In this document: one piece after another, positions 16,148 to 25,646 of the stretch
Layout: each line of letters begins with the position of its first letter
Numbering within the stretch: position 1 is the first letter of the stretch
Assembly: GCA_013203595.1 (NCBI GenBank)
Contig: JABMNT010000167.1
Location: 1-42,179, forward strand
DNA length: 42,179 nt
From: Rhodospirillales bacterium
GTDB lineage: Bacteria > Pseudomonadota > Alphaproteobacteria > Rhodospirillales > Casp-alpha2
Reading direction: 5' to 3'
Made by a program: the position numbers and the translations under genes
The notes under the pieces: generated by a model
Databases searched by the model: none
The model's input: only the letters and a program-made list of their open reading frames with translations
What the model was told of the DNA's origin: nothing

Positions 16148-17548
16148 TTATCCGGCAAATGTCCCGGCAACCCGGCCCAAGGCGCCGTCGATGGCGGTGA
16201 TGATTTCATCAATGTCGTCTTTGGTAGAGATCAATGCCGGGCTCAGGCACAGCGTATTGTTCATGCCGCTGATCGAGCGGTTGGTCATGCCGATGATGAC
16301 GGCTGAGTTTTTGACGCAATCGGCGACGACGGACTGCACCAGGGCTTCCGGCGCCGGGGTGCGGCTTTCACGGTCGGTGACCAGTTCGGCACCGCAGAAC
16401 AGGCCCTTGCCGCGAACCTCGCCGATCAGCGGATGCTTGCCCTGCAGGCCGAGCAGTTTCTCGATCAGGTATTCGCCCATGGCCGTGGTGTTCTCGAGCA
16501 GCTTTTCGTCTTCCAGGATGCGCATGTTCTCAAGCGCCGCCGCCGGTCCGGCAGTGCAGCCACCGAAGGTCGAGATGTCGCGGAAGTAACTCATGGGATC
16601 ATCGGCGTGGGACTTGAACTCGTTGAACACGGCTTCGGTGGTCACTGTACACGAGATCGCCGCATATCCTGACGCCAGCCCCTTGGCCATGGTCACGATA
16701 TCGGGCTGCACCCCGTAATGCTGGTAGCCGAACCAGGCACCGGTGCGGCCCATGCCGCAGACCACTTCGTCGATGATGATCAGCACGTTATGTTGTTTGC
16801 AGATTTCCTGAACCCGCTCCCAGTAGCCGTCCGGCGGGGTGATCACGCCGCCGCCGGCGGTGACCGGCTCGAGAATGATCGCGCCGACCGTGTCGGCCCC
16901 TTCGCGCAGGATCACACGCTCGATTTCATTGGCGGCGCGCAGGCCATAGTCGTCGACCTCGCCCCATTGCGAGCGGTATTCCAGACAATGGGGAACTTCA
17001 ATAAATCCTGGCGTATAGGGGCCATACTGGGCCCGGCGCTCTTCCTGACCGCCCGACGACAGGGCGGTGATGGTGGTGCCGTGGTAATCGCGTTCCCGGT
17101 ACAAAATCTTGTACTTCTTGCCGTCGTATTTGTTGTGCGAGATCTGGCGGACGATTTTATAGGCTTTTTCGTTGGCTTCCGAGCCTGAGTTTGAATAATA
17201 GACGCGGCTCATGCCGGGCATTTTGGCGATCAGTTTTTCGGAAAAACGGGCACCGGGAATGGAGCCGGCGGAACCGGCGAAAAAGTTCATCTTGACCAGT
17301 TGGTCGCGCACCGCATCGGCGATGCTGACACGGCCATAGCCCACATTGACGGTCCACACACCGCCGGAAACCGCATCCAGAAACCGGCGACCAACCTGGT
17401 TCCAGACCCGCAATCCCTTGCCTTCAACAATGATCAACGGGTCTTCGGTTTCGAACTTCTTGTGTTGCACCAGATGATGCCAGATATGGGCTTTATCACT
17501 TGCGATAACGTCATCGATGTTGTTGGCAATTCCAAGAGATAAGTTCAT
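16148..17548 (-). CDS. tpa: Taurine:pyruvate aminotransferase-like class III aminotransferase
   Basis: This PLP enzyme closely resembles taurine-pyruvate aminotransferases, which convert taurine plus pyruvate to sulfoacetaldehyde and alanine. Matching blocks are WHHLVQHKKFE, VSGGVWTVNVGYGR, VYYSNSGSEANEKAYK, RERDYHGTT, IIDEVVCGMGRTG and the PLP-lysine block TMAKGLASGYA. I start it at ATG 17548 (466 residues) because AGGAAG lies seven bases upstream; the frame stays open to 17662 without a ribosome site. The usual partners (xsc, alanine dehydrogenase, taurine transporter) are absent here. A role in sugar or polyamine transamination within this surface-sugar region cannot be excluded. Confidence 0.8.
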   Translation of the reverse strand: MNLSLGIANNIDDVIASDKAHIWHHLVQHKKFETEDPLIIVEGKGLRVWNQVGRRFLDAVSGGVWTVNVGYGRVSIADAVRDQLVKMNFFAGSAGSIPGARFSEKLIAKMPGMSRVYYSNSGSEANEKAYKIVRQISHNKYDGKKYKILYRERDYHGTTITALSSGGQEERRAQYGPYTPGFIEVPHCLEYRSQWGEVDDYGLRAANEIERVILREGADTVGAIILEPVTAGGGVITPPDGYWERVQEICKQHNVLIIIDEVVCGMGRTGAWFGYQHYGVQPDIVTMAKGLASGYAAISCTVTTEAVFNEFKSHADDPMSYFRDISTFGGCTAGPAAALENMRILEDEKLLENTTAMGEYLIEKLLGLQGKHPLIGEVRGKGLFCGAELVTDRESRTPAPEALVQSVVADCVKNSAVIIGMTNRSISGMNNTLCLSPALISTKDDIDEIITAIDGALGRVAGTFAG

Positions 17549-17735
17549 TTCAATGCTTCCTGTCGGTCTCTGATTGACGAGCGGTCGAACGTCTTTTTCG
17601 GCGCACCGCCCGGGACAAACCCAGGCGTGGACGTTTTTTATGACCTGTGCCCATCTCAGCACCAGAACGCCGGACGCCGATAGCGCCAGAAGCGACTATT
17701 TATCAGGTCCAGTTTTCACTGGTGCAGGCAGCCGG

Positions 17736-18683
17736 CTAGCCGGCGACCAGATTTCTGAAGTAAGCGATGGTTTTGACCAGACCGGCTTCGAGCTGGATCG
17801 ACGGTTCCCAGTTGAGGTGCGTTTTGGCCAGGCCGATATCCGGCTGGCGCTGCAGGGGGTCGTCTGCGGGCAGCGGTGCGCTGATCAGTTCCGAGCTGGC
17901 ACCGGTCAGTTGTATGACCGTTTCGGCCAGTTGCTTGATGGTGAACTCGTGGGGATTGCCCAGATTGACCGGCCCGGTCACCGAATCGGGCGCCGCCATC
18001 ATGCGCAGAAAACCGTCGATCAGATCATCCACATAACAGAACGAGCGGGTTTGCTGGCCGTCGCCGTAGATGGTGATGGGCTGATCCCGCAGGGCCTGCA
18101 TGATGAAGTTGGAAACCACCCGGCCATCGTTGGGATGCATGCGCGGGCCATAGGTATTGAAGATGCGGACAACCCGGATATTCAGGTTGTGCTGGCGCTT
18201 GTAATCAAAAAACAGGGTTTCGGCACAGCGTTTGCCTTCGTCATAGCAGGACCGGGGCCCGATCGGATTGACGTTGCCGTTGTAGGATTCCGGCTGCGGA
18301 TGAACAATCGGGTCGCCATAGACTTCGCTGGTCGAGGCCTGGAAGATCTTGGCTTTTGTGCGTTTGGCCAGACCCAGCATATTGATCGCCCCGTGCACGC
18401 TGGTTTTGGTGGTCTGCACCGGATCGTACTGGTAATGCACCGGCGAGGCCGGACAGGCGAGGTTGTAGATTTCGTCGACCTCTACGTAGAGGGGAAAGGT
18501 TACATCGTGGCGCATCAGTTCGAAGTGGGGATTGTCCAGCAAATGAACGATGTTGTCCTTGCTGCCGGTGAAGAAGTTATCAGCACAAATCACATCATGA
18601 CCTTCGCCGACCAGGCGGTCACAAAGATGCGAGCCCAAAAACCCGGCGCCGCCGGTGACCAGAATTCGTTTCCGTGTATGCAT
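17736..18683 (-). CDS. UDP-glucuronate decarboxylase (UDP-xylose synthase type)
   Basis: This 315-residue short-chain dehydrogenase/epimerase has the family's usual length. It probably oxidises UDP-glucuronate at C4 with NAD+ and decarboxylates it, giving UDP-xylose or the 4-keto-pentose. The NAD loop is [12 protein letters not shown], followed by [35 protein letters not shown] and the catalytic YxxxK in [11 protein letters not shown]. Downstream [16 protein letters not shown] and [12 protein letters not shown] are typical of UXS enzymes. There is no tight upstream partner; 187 bases separate it from tpa. It fits the nucleotide-sugar theme of the region. Confidence 0.9.
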   Translation of the reverse strand: MHTRKRILVTGGAGFLGSHLCDRLVGEGHDVICADNFFTGSKDNIVHLLDNPHFELMRHDVTFPLYVEVDEIYNLACPASPVHYQYDPVQTTKTSVHGAINMLGLAKRTKAKIFQASTSEVYGDPIVHPQPESYNGNVNPIGPRSCYDEGKRCAETLFFDYKRQHNLNIRVVRIFNTYGPRMHPNDGRVVSNFIMQALRDQPITIYGDGQQTRSFCYVDDLIDGFLRMMAAPDSVTGPVNLGNPHEFTIKQLAETVIQLTGASSELISAPLPADDPLQRQPDIGLAKTHLNWEPSIQLEAGLVKTIAYFRNLVAG

Positions 18684-18782
18684 GGATGCCCGCCCGCGGT
18701 TGTTACTGCGCGGCCGAGCCTATCACCGGATTGCAGAAGAAACAAAACCTAAGGGGAGCCATGGGGCGTCTTTTTCACTGGC

Positions 18783-19550
18783 TCAGGAAGACCGGGCCCC
18801 GGGGCAGTAGGACGCGCCCAGAATGGGTGTGCCCGGTGCCTGCTGGACCAGAACAGCGCAGCCCTGGCCAGATCCGGCTGCTGGCGAAGCGGCCTCAAGC
18901 GACAGCGGCCCGCCCGTCCAGTCGGCAATTTTCTGGACGCCGGTGACGATGTTGTGGCTGGTCAGTGTCTTGCCCTTGTTTTCGCCGGAACGCACCCGGG
19001 TTTCAATGGTGCGATGGAAACGCACGAGCCAGACCGAAGCCGGCGCCGGGCCGGTGCCGTCAATCTGAACCGTCAACTGAGCGGCCCCGGATTCCCGCAC
19101 TTCAACCGTCAGCGGTGCCGTTCTGGTTAACTGGGAAATCGCTTTTTCAACCTTGTTTTCGTGCGAACCAACCGTTTCCCTGTTCCCGCCGATGACCATT
19201 TGCGGGGTGTAGACGCCGCCGGTCTTGCGGATCTGTGCGTTGTAGCTGCGCTGGCGCTGGGTGAACTGGGGGCTCGAGAACGGATCTTTCCATTTGCCGG
19301 CACTGCCGTAGACCAGATCATCCCAGTAATCGACATGAAATTCGAGGGCGACAACGTCGGCGCGGCCGGCCAGTTTACCCAGATAGGCCTCCGCCGGCGG
19401 GCAGGAGTAACAGCCCTGGGAGGTAAACAATTCGACAACCACCGGCGACGCGGCGGCCTCTGCCGCTTTCGCGCCGCTTGCGGTTATCGCGGCTGCGACG
19501 GCAACGGCCATGGTGAAAACAAGAGGAGCCAGGCGACGTGGACGGGCCAT
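18783..19550 (-). CDS. Secreted DUF1223 thioredoxin-fold protein
   Basis: This 255-residue protein has an N-terminal signal peptide: a basic start, then a hydrophobic stretch about 9-24 and a likely Ala-rich cleavage region near residue 30. The mature part opens with VVVELFTSQGCYSCPPAE, the DUF1223 hallmark with a CxxC pair (Cys47, Cys50) on a thioredoxin-like fold. FHVDYWDDLVYG and TPQMVIGG are further family blocks. It probably acts in the periplasm on disulfides or redox signals; no substrate is known to me. It appears monocistronic, with 96 bases to the upstream kinase stop. Confidence 0.85.
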   Translation of the reverse strand: MARPRRLAPLVFTMAVAVAAAITASGAKAAEAAASPVVVELFTSQGCYSCPPAEAYLGKLAGRADVVALEFHVDYWDDLVYGSAGKWKDPFSSPQFTQRQRSYNAQIRKTGGVYTPQMVIGGNRETVGSHENKVEKAISQLTRTAPLTVEVRESGAAQLTVQIDGTGPAPASVWLVRFHRTIETRVRSGENKGKTLTSHNIVTGVQKIADWTGGPLSLEAASPAAGSGQGCAVLVQQAPGTPILGASYCPGARSS

Positions 19551-19646
19551 GAGATCGATCCTTTTAAGGAGAACAGATCACCAATGTTACAAACCGGACG
19601 CCCGGGGGTAAAATCGCAACTCATCACAATTTGGCGATGAGCGCCG

Positions 19647-22600
19647 TTATTGCTGTTTCGAGGCCCACCACTGAAGGGTCGCGTCACAGGCGTCCTCAAG
19701 GGCTGGTATGAGGGCGCGAATGGCTTCGATATCGGCGGCCTGGTCGTTGGCAAGGGCAGCCAGAGCGGAAACCCGGGTCGCGAACATGGAGCCGCTGGCG
19801 CCTTTTATGGAATGGGCGGCTTCGGCAATCATTTTGGAATCTGACAGCTCAACGCCGTCGCGCAGTTCCTGAATGCGGACAAGCAGGGACTCTTTTGCCT
19901 GATCCAGCAGGTTCGCCATAATTTCGGGGCTCATTTGCTGGCGCAACCCGTCGAGCATCTGGTCGTCACCAACCGGCTCCAGGTGATCATCAGCCTGTGA
20001 GGCTGTGTCGGCCTGACCCGCTTCGCAAACATCGGATGGCGGTGCGGCGGCGGGCGCCGGACCTGGCCGGTGCAGGTTTAACTTGCCGGTCAGTTGCTGC
20101 ACCGTGTAGGGCTTGGTCAGGACATCGTTCATGCCGGCCTCACGAAAATGCCTGTGGCGTTCCGTGAAGGCTTCCGCCGTCAGGCCAATGATCGGTATGG
20201 TCTGGCCGGTTGCTGACTGGCGGATCCGTTTTGTCGCCTCGATACCATCCATTTCCGGCATGTGGATATCCATGAGAATCAGCTCGGCCCAGCCATCGCT
20301 GGCGATGGTGACGGCGATTTTACCGTTTTCCGCATGCCTGACCCGATGCCCCATTTTTTCCAGAAAGGATTTCGCGATCATTGCATTGACCGGATTATCT
20401 TCGGCGACAAGGATGTTCAGCGGCACGGAAGGCGTGCCGCTGTCGGACCGGTTCGACTGGGAAACGGAACTGGTTTCTGCGGGGCTGGCTTTATAAAAGG
20501 GCAGGGTAACAATAAAGCGTGCCCCGTTTTTTAATTCACTCTCCGCATTGATCATCCCTCCCATCTTTTCCGTCAGTTGTTTGACAATGGACAGACCGAG
20601 CCCGGTTCCACCAAATTTACGGGAGATCGAGTTGTCTTCCTGGGTGAAGGCATCAAAAATTGCATCCAGGCGATCCCGGGCGATGCCGACGCCCGTATCC
20701 TGAATGGTAAAAACGATGACACAGTCTCTTGTGTCCAATTGGGGCTCCCTGGATTCCGCCTGATCCGTGATCGACAGCCGGACCTCGCCCTGATCTGTAA
20801 ACTTGATGGCATTGCTCAACAGGTTCCAGAGAATCTGGCGGAGCCGCACCGGGTCGCCTTTCAGGACAAGACTCGAGCTGACGGAATCCGTAACGCTGAG
20901 CTGCAGGCCCTTTTCGGCGACCAGACTCTGAAACGGTGTGGCGATGGCGGAGATCAGATCGCGCAGGCTGAAGGCGGTTTCTTCCAGTTCCAGTCCGCCA
21001 GCTTCAATTTTGCTCATGTCGAGGACATCGTTGAGAATGGCCAGCAGGGTTTGACCCGATGACAATATGGTGCCGACATTGCGGCGTTGTTCCGGATCAA
21101 GATCCGAATCCATCAATAGCTGGGCAATGCCCAGAACACCGTTCAGAGGGGTCCGGATTTCATGGCTCATGGTGGACAGGAAGTTTGATTTGGCGCGGTT
21201 GGCTTCCTGGGCTTTTTCATTGGCCGAGATGATTTCCTTCTGGGTTTTGCGTTGCTCCGTCACATCGCGGGCGACGGACTGAAAACCCAGAATTTTGCCG
21301 TTGTCATCAAACTGAGCGAAGTTGGACCACTCCAGATCGCGAAGTTGGCCGTCATGGCGCATGAGCTGGTTTTCGTTTTTCTGAACCGCTGTTTCCGGTG
21401 TGAAGGCCTCGAAATAGGCAATAAGGCGTTCTCTCACATCGGTTGGTACATCTTCGAACATGGACGAACCAATCAGTTTTTTTTCCGTCGCATCGACAAA
21501 CTCGCAATAAGCGCGGTTGACGAAAGTCAATTTCCAGTCAGGTGTGAAGCGGGTTATCAGCTCGGACTGCATATCAACGATGATTTGGTAACGCGATTCA
21601 CTTTCATTTAATGCGTCTTCAATTTTTTTGCGTTCTGTAATGTCCGTATTGACCCCGCCGACACCAAGCAGCGCCCCGTCGGGTGCGTAAATGGGAAACC
21701 GTTCCGACAGAAATTGATGGGTAACACCGTCCGGGAAGGTGGCGTGGAATTGAAATTGCCGGGCTTTACCGAGGCGCAGAACGGTTTCCAACTGGTCTTT
21801 CAGGGTTGCTGCCAGGTCTGCGGGCAAAAGCTGGTCGGCGGTTTTTCCGAGGATCTCCTGGCGCTCCAGATTGAAGTTTTTACAGACAATGTCGTTGACC
21901 AGAAGATAGCGACCCTGGGCGTCAGTGATTGTCACTGGTGACGGCGAATTTTCGGTGAAGGCAAACAGCCGGGCCTGGTTTTCATTGAGCTGGGCCTGCA
22001 GGGCACGATGTTCAGTGATATCAACGCCAATGCCCCGGTATCCCTGAAAGGATCCATCTTCTGCAAAGACCGCCCGCCCGCTGTTGCTCATTAATATCAC
22101 AGATCCATCGTCGCGCCGGTAGCTGTAGACAAAATTCTCAAAATTCTGGTGCGCGTCCAGTGTATCCAGGAAAGTTAACCAGGCATCTTTTTCGTCCGGA
22201 AACTGTCCCTTGTACATCTCGCGGCGGCTGCGTCCGAGTATGTTTTTTGCCGGTCTTCCGGAAATTTTCGAATACGTGCTGGAAACAAACGTATACTTTA
22301 AGTCGCTGTCCATTTCCCAAAACCAGTCGGAAGCAACTTCCGCATAATCGCGGAAACGTTTTTCGGTTTCCTGCAATTTTCGGGTTCGTGACTGGACCCG
22401 GGCTTCCAGCTTGTCATTCATGGTTTCAATGGCAGCTCTGGTTTCGACGATTTCAGTAATGTCGGCGTGCCAGCCGGCCCGGGCCGGCTTGCCCTCAAAG
22501 GTGGTAAACTGGGTATTCATCAATACCCACCATTTTGATCCGTCGAGCCGGTAGCGCTGGGCCTGAAAATTAACCAGATTTTCCCCACGCGACAGGATGC

Positions 22601-22781
22601 TGTCGAGTTCCCGGTGGAGCAGCGGATCGACCCAGCTATCCTCGATTTTGCGCGCCAGCAGGTCTTTTGCATCCACAGCGCCAAACATTTCAACCAGCCG
22701 CTGGTTGACAAAGACCCGCTCCTTCGTTTCTTCGGAAACGATGGCCAGACCAATCGGGCTGGAATCAAGAAGTTCAAGCAT
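19647..22781 (-). CDS. Soluble multi-PAS hybrid histidine kinase with receiver and HPt domains
   Basis: This 1044-residue tripartite phosphorelay protein has no membrane segment, so it senses in the cytoplasm. Four PAS modules are visible, starting near residues 1, 140, 265 and 395. A coiled segment leads to HisKA with FLSTMSHEIRTPLNGVLG, then an HATPase (NLLSNAIKFTD, DTGVGI, GTGLGLSIVKQL). The receiver follows (ILVAEDNPVNA, acceptor in LILMDIHMPEMDG, TKPY), and the C-terminal HPt has AHSIKGASGSM. This is the ArcB/BarA-like order, and all phosphorylation residues are present. No cognate output regulator adjoins it. The start has only a weak ribosome site. Confidence 0.92.
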   Translation of the reverse strand: MLELLDSSPIGLAIVSEETKERVFVNQRLVEMFGAVDAKDLLARKIEDSWVDPLLHRELDSILSRGENLVNFQAQRYRLDGSKWWVLMNTQFTTFEGKPARAGWHADITEIVETRAAIETMNDKLEARVQSRTRKLQETEKRFRDYAEVASDWFWEMDSDLKYTFVSSTYSKISGRPAKNILGRSRREMYKGQFPDEKDAWLTFLDTLDAHQNFENFVYSYRRDDGSVILMSNSGRAVFAEDGSFQGYRGIGVDITEHRALQAQLNENQARLFAFTENSPSPVTITDAQGRYLLVNDIVCKNFNLERQEILGKTADQLLPADLAATLKDQLETVLRLGKARQFQFHATFPDGVTHQFLSERFPIYAPDGALLGVGGVNTDITERKKIEDALNESESRYQIIVDMQSELITRFTPDWKLTFVNRAYCEFVDATEKKLIGSSMFEDVPTDVRERLIAYFEAFTPETAVQKNENQLMRHDGQLRDLEWSNFAQFDDNGKILGFQSVARDVTEQRKTQKEIISANEKAQEANRAKSNFLSTMSHEIRTPLNGVLGIAQLLMDSDLDPEQRRNVGTILSSGQTLLAILNDVLDMSKIEAGGLELEETAFSLRDLISAIATPFQSLVAEKGLQLSVTDSVSSSLVLKGDPVRLRQILWNLLSNAIKFTDQGEVRLSITDQAESREPQLDTRDCVIVFTIQDTGVGIARDRLDAIFDAFTQEDNSISRKFGGTGLGLSIVKQLTEKMGGMINAESELKNGARFIVTLPFYKASPAETSSVSQSNRSDSGTPSVPLNILVAEDNPVNAMIAKSFLEKMGHRVRHAENGKIAVTIASDGWAELILMDIHMPEMDGIEATKRIRQSATGQTIPIIGLTAEAFTERHRHFREAGMNDVLTKPYTVQQLTGKLNLHRPGPAPAAAPPSDVCEAGQADTASQADDHLEPVGDDQMLDGLRQQMSPEIMANLLDQAKESLLVRIQELRDGVELSDSKMIAEAAHSIKGASGSMFATRVSALAALANDQAADIEAIRALIPALEDACDATLQWWASKQQ

Positions 22782-22883
22782 GGCGGCTTTTCAGACCTGT
22801 GGGCAAAAAGGATATCTGGAAGTTTATGGATATTGTGGCTTTGTACAAGCACGACTGCACAGTACCGTATGTTTGCAGCCACC

Positions 22884-23867
22884 TCATCCGCTTATACGTG
22901 CGAGCACGTCGGGGTTGATGACCGCAACCGGGGTACCAGTGCTATAGGCGATGATCTGATCAAAGATCTCGGCAAACTGCACTTCGTATTCGTCTATTGT
23001 GACGTAACCGATATGCGGGGTGCACAGCACGTTGTCGAGTTGCAGCAGCGGATGGTTGGGATCGCGGACCGGCTCGTTTTCAAAGACATCAACGGCGGCC
23101 CGGCCCGGTCGCCCGGCCTTCAGGGCGTTGACCAGAGCGCCCGCCTCAATCAACGGCGCCCGGCTGGTATTGACGAGCAGGGCATCGGGTTTCATGCGGG
23201 CAAGATCCGCCGCGGTGACAATGCCGCGCGTTGCCTCATACAGACGCATGTGCAGGGACAGCACATCACAGCTTTCGAAAAACGCCTGCTTGCTGGCCGC
23301 CACCGCAAAGTCATCCGCCGTGGCACGGGCGCGTGATGCCGGGCTGGCCCAAATCAGCACGTCCATGGCAAAGGCCCGGCCGTAGTCGGCAACCGCCCGG
23401 CCAATCCGCCCATAGCCGTAGATGCCGAGGGTTTTTCCGCGCAGGGTGTGGCCCATGCCGTATTGCCAGTTGCCGGCTTTCAGCGACACCGCCTGCTCAG
23501 GAATCTTGCGCATGGCCGCCAGGATCAATCCCCAGGTCAGTTCAGCCGTCGCATAGGAAGGGGTCCCCGGATGTTGCCCCGATGACAGGATGATACCCAG
23601 CCGGGTGCAGGCATCGACGTCAATATGCGGATAAACGCTGCGCTGGCTGATGAGTTTCAAATGCGGCAGGCGCTCGAGTAATTCAGCGGTAATTTTGGTG
23701 CGCTCGCGGATCAGGACCAGGACCTCGGCGTCGCCAATGCGCCGGGCCAGGGCGTCCACATCCGGTTCGTGATCCGTCCATATGGTAACCGCATGATGGC
23801 TGATTTTGTCATAGCAGCGCAGGCTGCGCAGGGTGTCAAAATAGTCATCAAGGATGGTGATCTTCAT
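22884..23867 (-). CDS. D-2-hydroxyacid dehydrogenase family protein
   Basis: This 327-residue NAD(P)-dependent enzyme reversibly reduces a 2-keto acid; the substrate is not readable. The nucleotide-binding loop is [16 protein letters not shown]. The catalytic Arg is in NTSRAPLIE, the catalytic Glu near DVFENEPV and the His in CTPHIGY. The N-terminal segment ([10 protein letters not shown]) is typical of the glyoxylate/phosphoglycerate dehydrogenase-like subgroup. A GGAGG lies about 15 bases before the ATG, rather far. It follows the small 80-residue gene on the same strand by 27 bases, so the two may be co-transcribed. Confidence 0.88.
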   Translation of the reverse strand: MKITILDDYFDTLRSLRCYDKISHHAVTIWTDHEPDVDALARRIGDAEVLVLIRERTKITAELLERLPHLKLISQRSVYPHIDVDACTRLGIILSSGQHPGTPSYATAELTWGLILAAMRKIPEQAVSLKAGNWQYGMGHTLRGKTLGIYGYGRIGRAVADYGRAFAMDVLIWASPASRARATADDFAVAASKQAFFESCDVLSLHMRLYEATRGIVTAADLARMKPDALLVNTSRAPLIEAGALVNALKAGRPGRAAVDVFENEPVRDPNHPLLQLDNVLCTPHIGYVTIDEYEVQFAEIFDQIIAYSTGTPVAVINPDVLARISG

Positions 23868-23894
23868 GTGCGGGTCTCGGGTCCTCCGGGCCAG

Positions 23895-24137
23895 TTACCT
23901 GTGCGCGGGTTTGCGGCCTTTCTGCTCCAGAAATTGCCGGCCCGCCTGCGTCACAATGACCCGCTGGCCGGCGGTCGCGTGTTTTTCACGGAGCAGATAA
24001 CCGTGGTCGACCGCGTCTTCCCATACGGTAAGGCGAGGGCATGAGGTTTTCCATGCCTCCATCACTTCCGTATAGGCCCGGGGTTGCTTTTCGACCCACT
24101 CGACCAGATCCAAAACCAGTGGCTCAATATTCTGCAT
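23895..24137 (-). CDS. Small hypothetical protein, possible winged-helix fold
   Basis: I do not recognise this gene by name. From ATG 24137 (AGGAAAA upstream) it encodes 80 residues; the frame stays open to 24170. The pattern VLDLVEWVEKQPRAYTEVMEAWKTSCPRLTVWEDAVDHGYL followed by VIVTQAGRQFLEQKG, quoted here as short blocks ('VEKQPRAYTEV', 'TVWEDAVDHGYL', 'VTQAGRQFLE'), looks like helix-helix-helix plus a beta-wing, as in small MarR-like or archaeal-type winged helices. DNA binding is only suggested by this. It lies just upstream of the dehydrogenase gene and is divergent from the AtuA-type pair, so it could regulate either. Confidence 0.6.
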   Translation of the reverse strand: MQNIEPLVLDLVEWVEKQPRAYTEVMEAWKTSCPRLTVWEDAVDHGYLLREKHATAGQRVIVTQAGRQFLEQKGRKPAHR

Positions 24138-24229
24138 CGATTTTTCCTTTGCTCCGGACAGGGTAATCACTGTGCAGATTTATACCATAAAATATAAAAT
24201 TGTGTAAAAAACCGGGGGCTTGAGTTTTC

Positions 24230-24243
24230 CCGCCGTGCGGCGG
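24230..24243. other. GC hairpin in the leader of the AtuA-type gene
   Basis: CCGCC-GTGC-GGCGG (24230-24243) is a perfect 5-bp stem with a 4-base loop, placed between an AT-rich stretch (24175-24210) and the 24276 start. It may be a leader hairpin or operator. No T-tract follows it on either side that would make a convincing terminator for this orientation. Confidence 0.3.
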
Positions 24244-24275
24244 TAAATGGGGGGCTTCAGAGTGAGAGAGAAATT

Positions 24276-25646
24276 ATGGGTAAAGTGTATATTGGTTGCG
24301 GTGCCGGTTTTTCCGGCGACCGCTTTGATGCGGCGGTTCCGGTGGTCGAGACCCTGGCCACCTGTGAGGGCGACCGGTTTTTGATATTTGAGGTGCTGGC
24401 GGAACGCACCCTGGCGATCGCCCAGCGATTGCGGCTGAATGATCCGGATGCCGGCTATTCACCCTATCTTGATCATTACATTGCACCCATTCTGCAGGCG
24501 GCCAAGCAACACAAAATCCGTATTGTTTCAAATTTGGGAGCCGCCAATCCCGTTGGCGCGGCCAAACGGATACATGCGATTGCCGAAGAACTGGGGGTTG
24601 AAGACCTCAAAATCGCCGTCGTTCTGGGCGATGATCTGTTGCAGGTTTACAGTGCCGACGCGATCAGGGAACTGCCGACCATGGAAGGTATTTCCCTGGG
24701 CGACCAGGAAATCATCGCCGCCAATGTTTATCTGGGGGCGCGTGCGATCGCCGATGCGCTGGCGCTGGATGTGGATATTGTGCTGGTCGGGCGGACCACG
24801 GATGCGGCGTTGACATTGGGGCCGCTGATTCACGTCCATAACTGGGCCGCTGACGACTGGGACCGCCTGGCACAGGGTACGATTGCCGGGCATTTGCTGG
24901 AATGCGGTGGCCAGGTCACCGGCGCCTATTTCGCCGACCCCGGCTTCAAGGACGTGCCGAACCTGGCCGAAGTCGGCTTTCCCATTGCCGAAATTGATGC
25001 CGACGGCGGGCTTGTTATCGGCAAAGCCGCACAGACCGGCGGCCTGGTTTCCCGGGCCACGGTAACCGAGCAGATTCTATACGAAATGCATGATCCGGCC
25101 AATTATCTGACACCGGATGTGACCCTGGACGTGACCGGGGTCCGTCTGCAGGACATCGGGCCCGACCGGGTCCGCCTGACCGGTGCCCGTGGCAAACCGC
25201 CACCTGCCACCCTGAAAGTGACGGTCAGTGTCGATGGCGGATGGCTGGGCGAAGGCGAAATCACCTATGCCGGCCCGAATGCCCTGGCGCGGGCCGAACT
25301 GGCGGCATCCGTGATCAGGCGACGCAGCCAGATACTGGGTATTCAGGAGCCGCTGCGGGTGGACATCATCGGGGCCGGGGCGGTGCACGACAATGACATG
25401 TCGGCGAAACGGCGCCACAAGGTGTTGGCCGGAGATGGTGAATACCGGGTCCGTGCCGCGCTGCGCAGTATGGATCAGAAAACCGCGCAACAGATATCCG
25501 ATGAGGTGCAGAGCCTCTATTGTTCGGGCCCGGCTGCCGGAGCTGGCGTCCGCCAGTACGTCAGCCGCCAGATCAGGACCGCGTCGGTACTTATCGATCC
25601 GGAAAACGTCCTGCCCCATGTGCGCGTTGAAAGGGTGATGCCATGA
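24276..25646 (+). CDS. AtuA-type (DUF1446) acyclic terpene utilisation family protein
   Basis: This 456-residue protein matches the DUF1446/AtuA family. Visible blocks are VYIGCGAGFSGDRFDAAVPV, FEVLAERTLAIAQ, IRIVSNLGAANPVGAAK, DVDIVLVGRTTDAALTLGPL and GHLLECGGQVTGAYFADPG. In pseudomonads AtuA is needed for citronellol/geranyl-CoA catabolism, but its chemistry is unclear and many homologues occur outside terpene clusters. Here none of the geranyl-CoA carboxylase genes is present. Its stop overlaps the start of the next ORF (ATGA), which supplies the C-terminal portion found fused in longer AtuA proteins. GAGAGAG precedes the ATG. Confidence 0.82.
   Translation: MGKVYIGCGAGFSGDRFDAAVPVVETLATCEGDRFLIFEVLAERTLAIAQRLRLNDPDAGYSPYLDHYIAPILQAAKQHKIRIVSNLGAANPVGAAKRIHAIAEELGVEDLKIAVVLGDDLLQVYSADAIRELPTMEGISLGDQEIIAANVYLGARAIADALALDVDIVLVGRTTDAALTLGPLIHVHNWAADDWDRLAQGTIAGHLLECGGQVTGAYFADPGFKDVPNLAEVGFPIAEIDADGGLVIGKAAQTGGLVSRATVTEQILYEMHDPANYLTPDVTLDVTGVRLQDIGPDRVRLTGARGKPPPATLKVTVSVDGGWLGEGEITYAGPNALARAELAASVIRRRSQILGIQEPLRVDIIGAGAVHDNDMSAKRRHKVLAGDGEYRVRAALRSMDQKTAQQISDEVQSLYCSGPAAGAGVRQYVSRQIRTASVLIDPENVLPHVRVERVMP

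Noticed and set aside
17574-18752. 392-codon open frame opposite the UDP-glucuronate decarboxylase
   Set aside because: Antisense shadow of a gene with complete SDR motifs; no recognisable protein features.
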